Below are positions 62,114-64,000 of a stretch of DNA of 64,000 nucleotides, in pieces. Origin of the DNA: Vibrio alfacsensis (GTDB lineage Bacteria > Pseudomonadota > Gammaproteobacteria > Enterobacterales > Vibrionaceae); assembly GCF_003544875.1 (NCBI RefSeq), contig NZ_CP032093.1, forward strand, positions 434,001 through 498,000, in the 5' to 3' direction. Both the position numbers and the translations under genes were made by a program. A model generated the notes under the pieces. That model saw only the letters and a program-made list of their open reading frames with translations. It made no database searches and had not been told where the DNA came from. Every line of letters begins with the position of its first letter. Within the stretch, counting starts at the first letter, position 1.

Positions 62114-62309
62114 CTTTTAGTGTGGTGAATTTAAACAAAAAGCGGGATAACTAGAAAAAGATTGCGCTAAAACCTCAAAAATGGTGAGTAAAACGTTTGC
62201 AGTCGGATTTTTGCTTTGAGAGAATATTGCTCGCACTTTAACGCCCAACATGATTTGGGGTTGTGCCAACATTCCTTTATTAATTCGCTTAATGCACTCA
62301 GGAGCAGAC

Positions 62310-64000
62310 ATGTCTTCTCGTAAACATCTGGCTAATGCAATCCGCGCTCTAAGCATGGATGGCGTTCAACAAGCAAACTCTGGCCACCCAGGCGCACCTA
62401 TGGGTATGGCTGATATCGCTGAAGTTCTTTGGCGTTCTCACCTAAATCACAACCCAGCAAACCCAGAGTGGGCTGACCGCGACCGTTTTGTTTTGTCTAA
62501 CGGCCACGGCTCTATGCTGATTTACTCTCTACTGCATCTGAGCGGATACGAGCTGTCTATCGATGATCTTAAGAACTTCCGTCAGCTTCACTCTAAGACT
62601 CCAGGTCACCCAGAGTACGGTTACGCGCCTGGTATCGAGACAACGACGGGTCCTCTAGGTCAAGGCATCACTAACGCAGTTGGTATGGCAATGGCTGAGA
62701 AAGCACTAGCGGCTCAGTTCAACAAAGAAGGCCATGACATCGTTGATCACTTCACTTACGTGTTCATGGGCGACGGTTGTTTGATGGAAGGTATCTCGCA
62801 CGAGGCTTGCTCTCTTGCTGGTACACTAGGCCTTGGCAAACTGATTGCATTTTGGGATGACAACGGCATTTCTATCGATGGTCACGTTGAAGGTTGGTTC
62901 TCTGACGACACACCTAAGCGCTTTGAAGCTTACGGCTGGCACGTAATTCCAGCTGTTGACGGTCACGACTCTGAAGCAATCAATGCTGCAATTGAAGCGG
63001 CAAAAGCGGACCCTCGTCCTACGCTTATCTGTACTAAAACTATCATCGGCTTTGGTTCTCCAAACAAATCAGGCTCTCACGACTGTCACGGTGCGCCACT
63101 AGGTGCGGAAGAAATCGCAGCAGCGCGTGAATTCCTAGGTTGGGAACACCCAGCATTTGAAATCCCTGCAGATGTATACGCTGAGTGGGATGCAAAAGCT
63201 GCGGGTTCTGAGAAAGAAGCGGTTTGGAACGCGAAATTTGAAGCATACGCAGCAGCTTACCCAGCAGAAGCGGCAGAGCTTAAGCGTCGTCTGAACGGCG
63301 AACTTCCTGCACAGTGGGAAGAAAAAGCATCGGCAATCATCGCTGATCTTCAAGCAAAACCAGCGAACATCGCATCACGTAAAGCATCTCAAAACGCACT
63401 AGAAGCGTTTGGTCAAATGCTTCCAGAATTTATGGGCGGCTCTGCTGACCTAGCGCCTTCTAACCTAACTATGTGGTCTGGTTCTAAGTCTCTAGAAGCA
63501 AGCGACTTCTCTGGTAACTACATCCACTACGGTGTACGTGAATTCGGTATGACAGCGATCATGAACGGCATTGCACTACACGGCGGTTTCGTTCCTTACG
63601 GCGCAACATTCCTAATGTTCATGGAATACGCTCGTAACGCAATGCGCATGGCTGCTCTGATGAAAGTTCAGAACATCCAAGTTTACACGCATGACTCTAT
63701 CGGTCTTGGTGAAGATGGCCCAACTCACCAACCAGTTGAGCAAATCGCATCTCTACGTCTGACTCCAAACATGAGCACATGGCGTCCATGTGACCAAGTT
63801 GAGTCTGCAGTTTCATGGAAGCTTGCTATTGAACGTAAAGATGGTCCATCGGCACTTATCTTCTCTCGTCAAAACCTAGCACAGCAAGAGCGTACAGCTG
63901 AGCAAGTAGCGGACATCGCAAAAGGTGCTTACGTCCTGAAAGACAGCGATGGTAAGCCTGAGCTGATCCTTATCGCGACAGGTTCTGAAGTTGAACTAGC
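62310..64000 (+). CDS. tktA: Transketolase, 3' end outside window
   Basis: Thiamine-diphosphate enzyme of the non-oxidative pentose phosphate pathway, exchanging two-carbon units between sugars. 563 residues are visible from ATG 62310 (GGAGCAG 3-9 bp before); the frame is still open at the edge. ThDP motif '[13 protein letters not shown]' to 'FWDDNGIS' (about 152-185), '[12 protein letters not shown]', and the active-site Glu in '[16 protein letters not shown]' followed by '[18 protein letters not shown]' are all present. Adjacent to metK in the usual Vibrio arrangement. Confidence 0.97.
   Translation, partial: MSSRKHLANAIRALSMDGVQQANSGHPGAPMGMADIAEVLWRSHLNHNPANPEWADRDRFVLSNGHGSMLIYSLLHLSGYELSIDDLKNFRQLHSKTPGHPEYGYAPGIETTTGPLGQGITNAVGMAMAEKALAAQFNKEGHDIVDHFTYVFMGDGCLMEGISHEACSLAGTLGLGKLIAFWDDNGISIDGHVEGWFSDDTPKRFEAYGWHVIPAVDGHDSEAINAAIEAAKADPRPTLICTKTIIGFGSPNKSGSHDCHGAPLGAEEIAAAREFLGWEHPAFEIPADVYAEWDAKAAGSEKEAVWNAKFEAYAAAYPAEAAELKRRLNGELPAQWEEKASAIIADLQAKPANIASRKASQNALEAFGQMLPEFMGGSADLAPSNLTMWSGSKSLEASDFSGNYIHYGVREFGMTAIMNGIALHGGFVPYGATFLMFMEYARNAMRMAALMKVQNIQVYTHDSIGLGEDGPTHQPVEQIASLRLTPNMSTWRPCDQVESAVSWKLAIERKDGPSALIFSRQNLAQQERTAEQVADIAKGAYVLKDSDGKPELILIATGSEVEL

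Overview
The window is a gamma-proteobacterial chromosome segment, almost certainly Vibrio. Vibrio-like gene orders (lptFG / pepA-holC-valS; mutY-yggX-mltC; yggS-proC-yggT-yggU; gshB-yqgE-ruvX beside pilTU; metK divergent from tktA), a Vibrio-type rRNA operon and dense tRNA arrays all point there. No plasmid, CRISPR or origin signal was seen.

Layout. 1-10.2 kb: core housekeeping genes (partial beta-sandwich protein, GNAT, iron-box-associated DUF2061 protein, valS, holC, pepA, lptF, lptG, RDD protein). 10.2-24.0 kb: a 13.7-kb integrative element in the 3' end of tRNA-Leu(CAA), bounded by 57-bp direct repeats. Its left part (tyrosine integrase, coupled unknown gene, small HTH/excisionase-like gene, O-like and P-like replication genes, possible small terminase) resembles a stripped phage or phage satellite and has no capsid or tail genes. 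Its right part, after a strong terminator, is a type I restriction-modification locus, hsdM-hsdS-fic-SWIM-hsdR. 24.0-29.5 kb: small membrane protein, beta-helix DUF4955 protein, GNAT-nitrilase fusion, HD-GYP phosphodiesterase. 29.5-36.9 kb: rRNA operon 16S-23S-5S-(crippled tRNA-Thr)-5S-tRNA-Asp, an 85-bp tandem repeat and an IS630-type element. 36.9-42.1 kb: an aldehyde dehydrogenase and two tRNA transcription units (Phe/Thr/Asn, 12 genes) separated by a chemotaxis receptor gene. 42.2-64 kb: conserved core genes for peptidoglycan turnover, DNA repair, tRNA/rRNA methylation, glutathione, twitching motility ATPases, S-adenosylmethionine and the start of transketolase.

A cross-cutting observation: at least eight protein genes (holC, lptG, the unknown element gene, the O-like gene, the SWIM gene, the DUF4955 gene, the IS transposase, perhaps gshB) are broken by single-base losses, mostly in short homopolymers, and the 16S gene lacks bases at near-universal positions. 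Because lptG is normally essential and the 16S sites are conserved, base-level under-calling in the assembly is the most economical explanation. These genes are therefore annotated as apparent pseudogenes that are probably intact in the cell.

The part most likely to hide new biology is the tRNA-Leu element: a satellite-like replication core carrying a type I R-M system with an autoinhibited-type Fic protein and a SWIM-zinc-finger/solenoid protein embedded between the specificity and restriction subunits.
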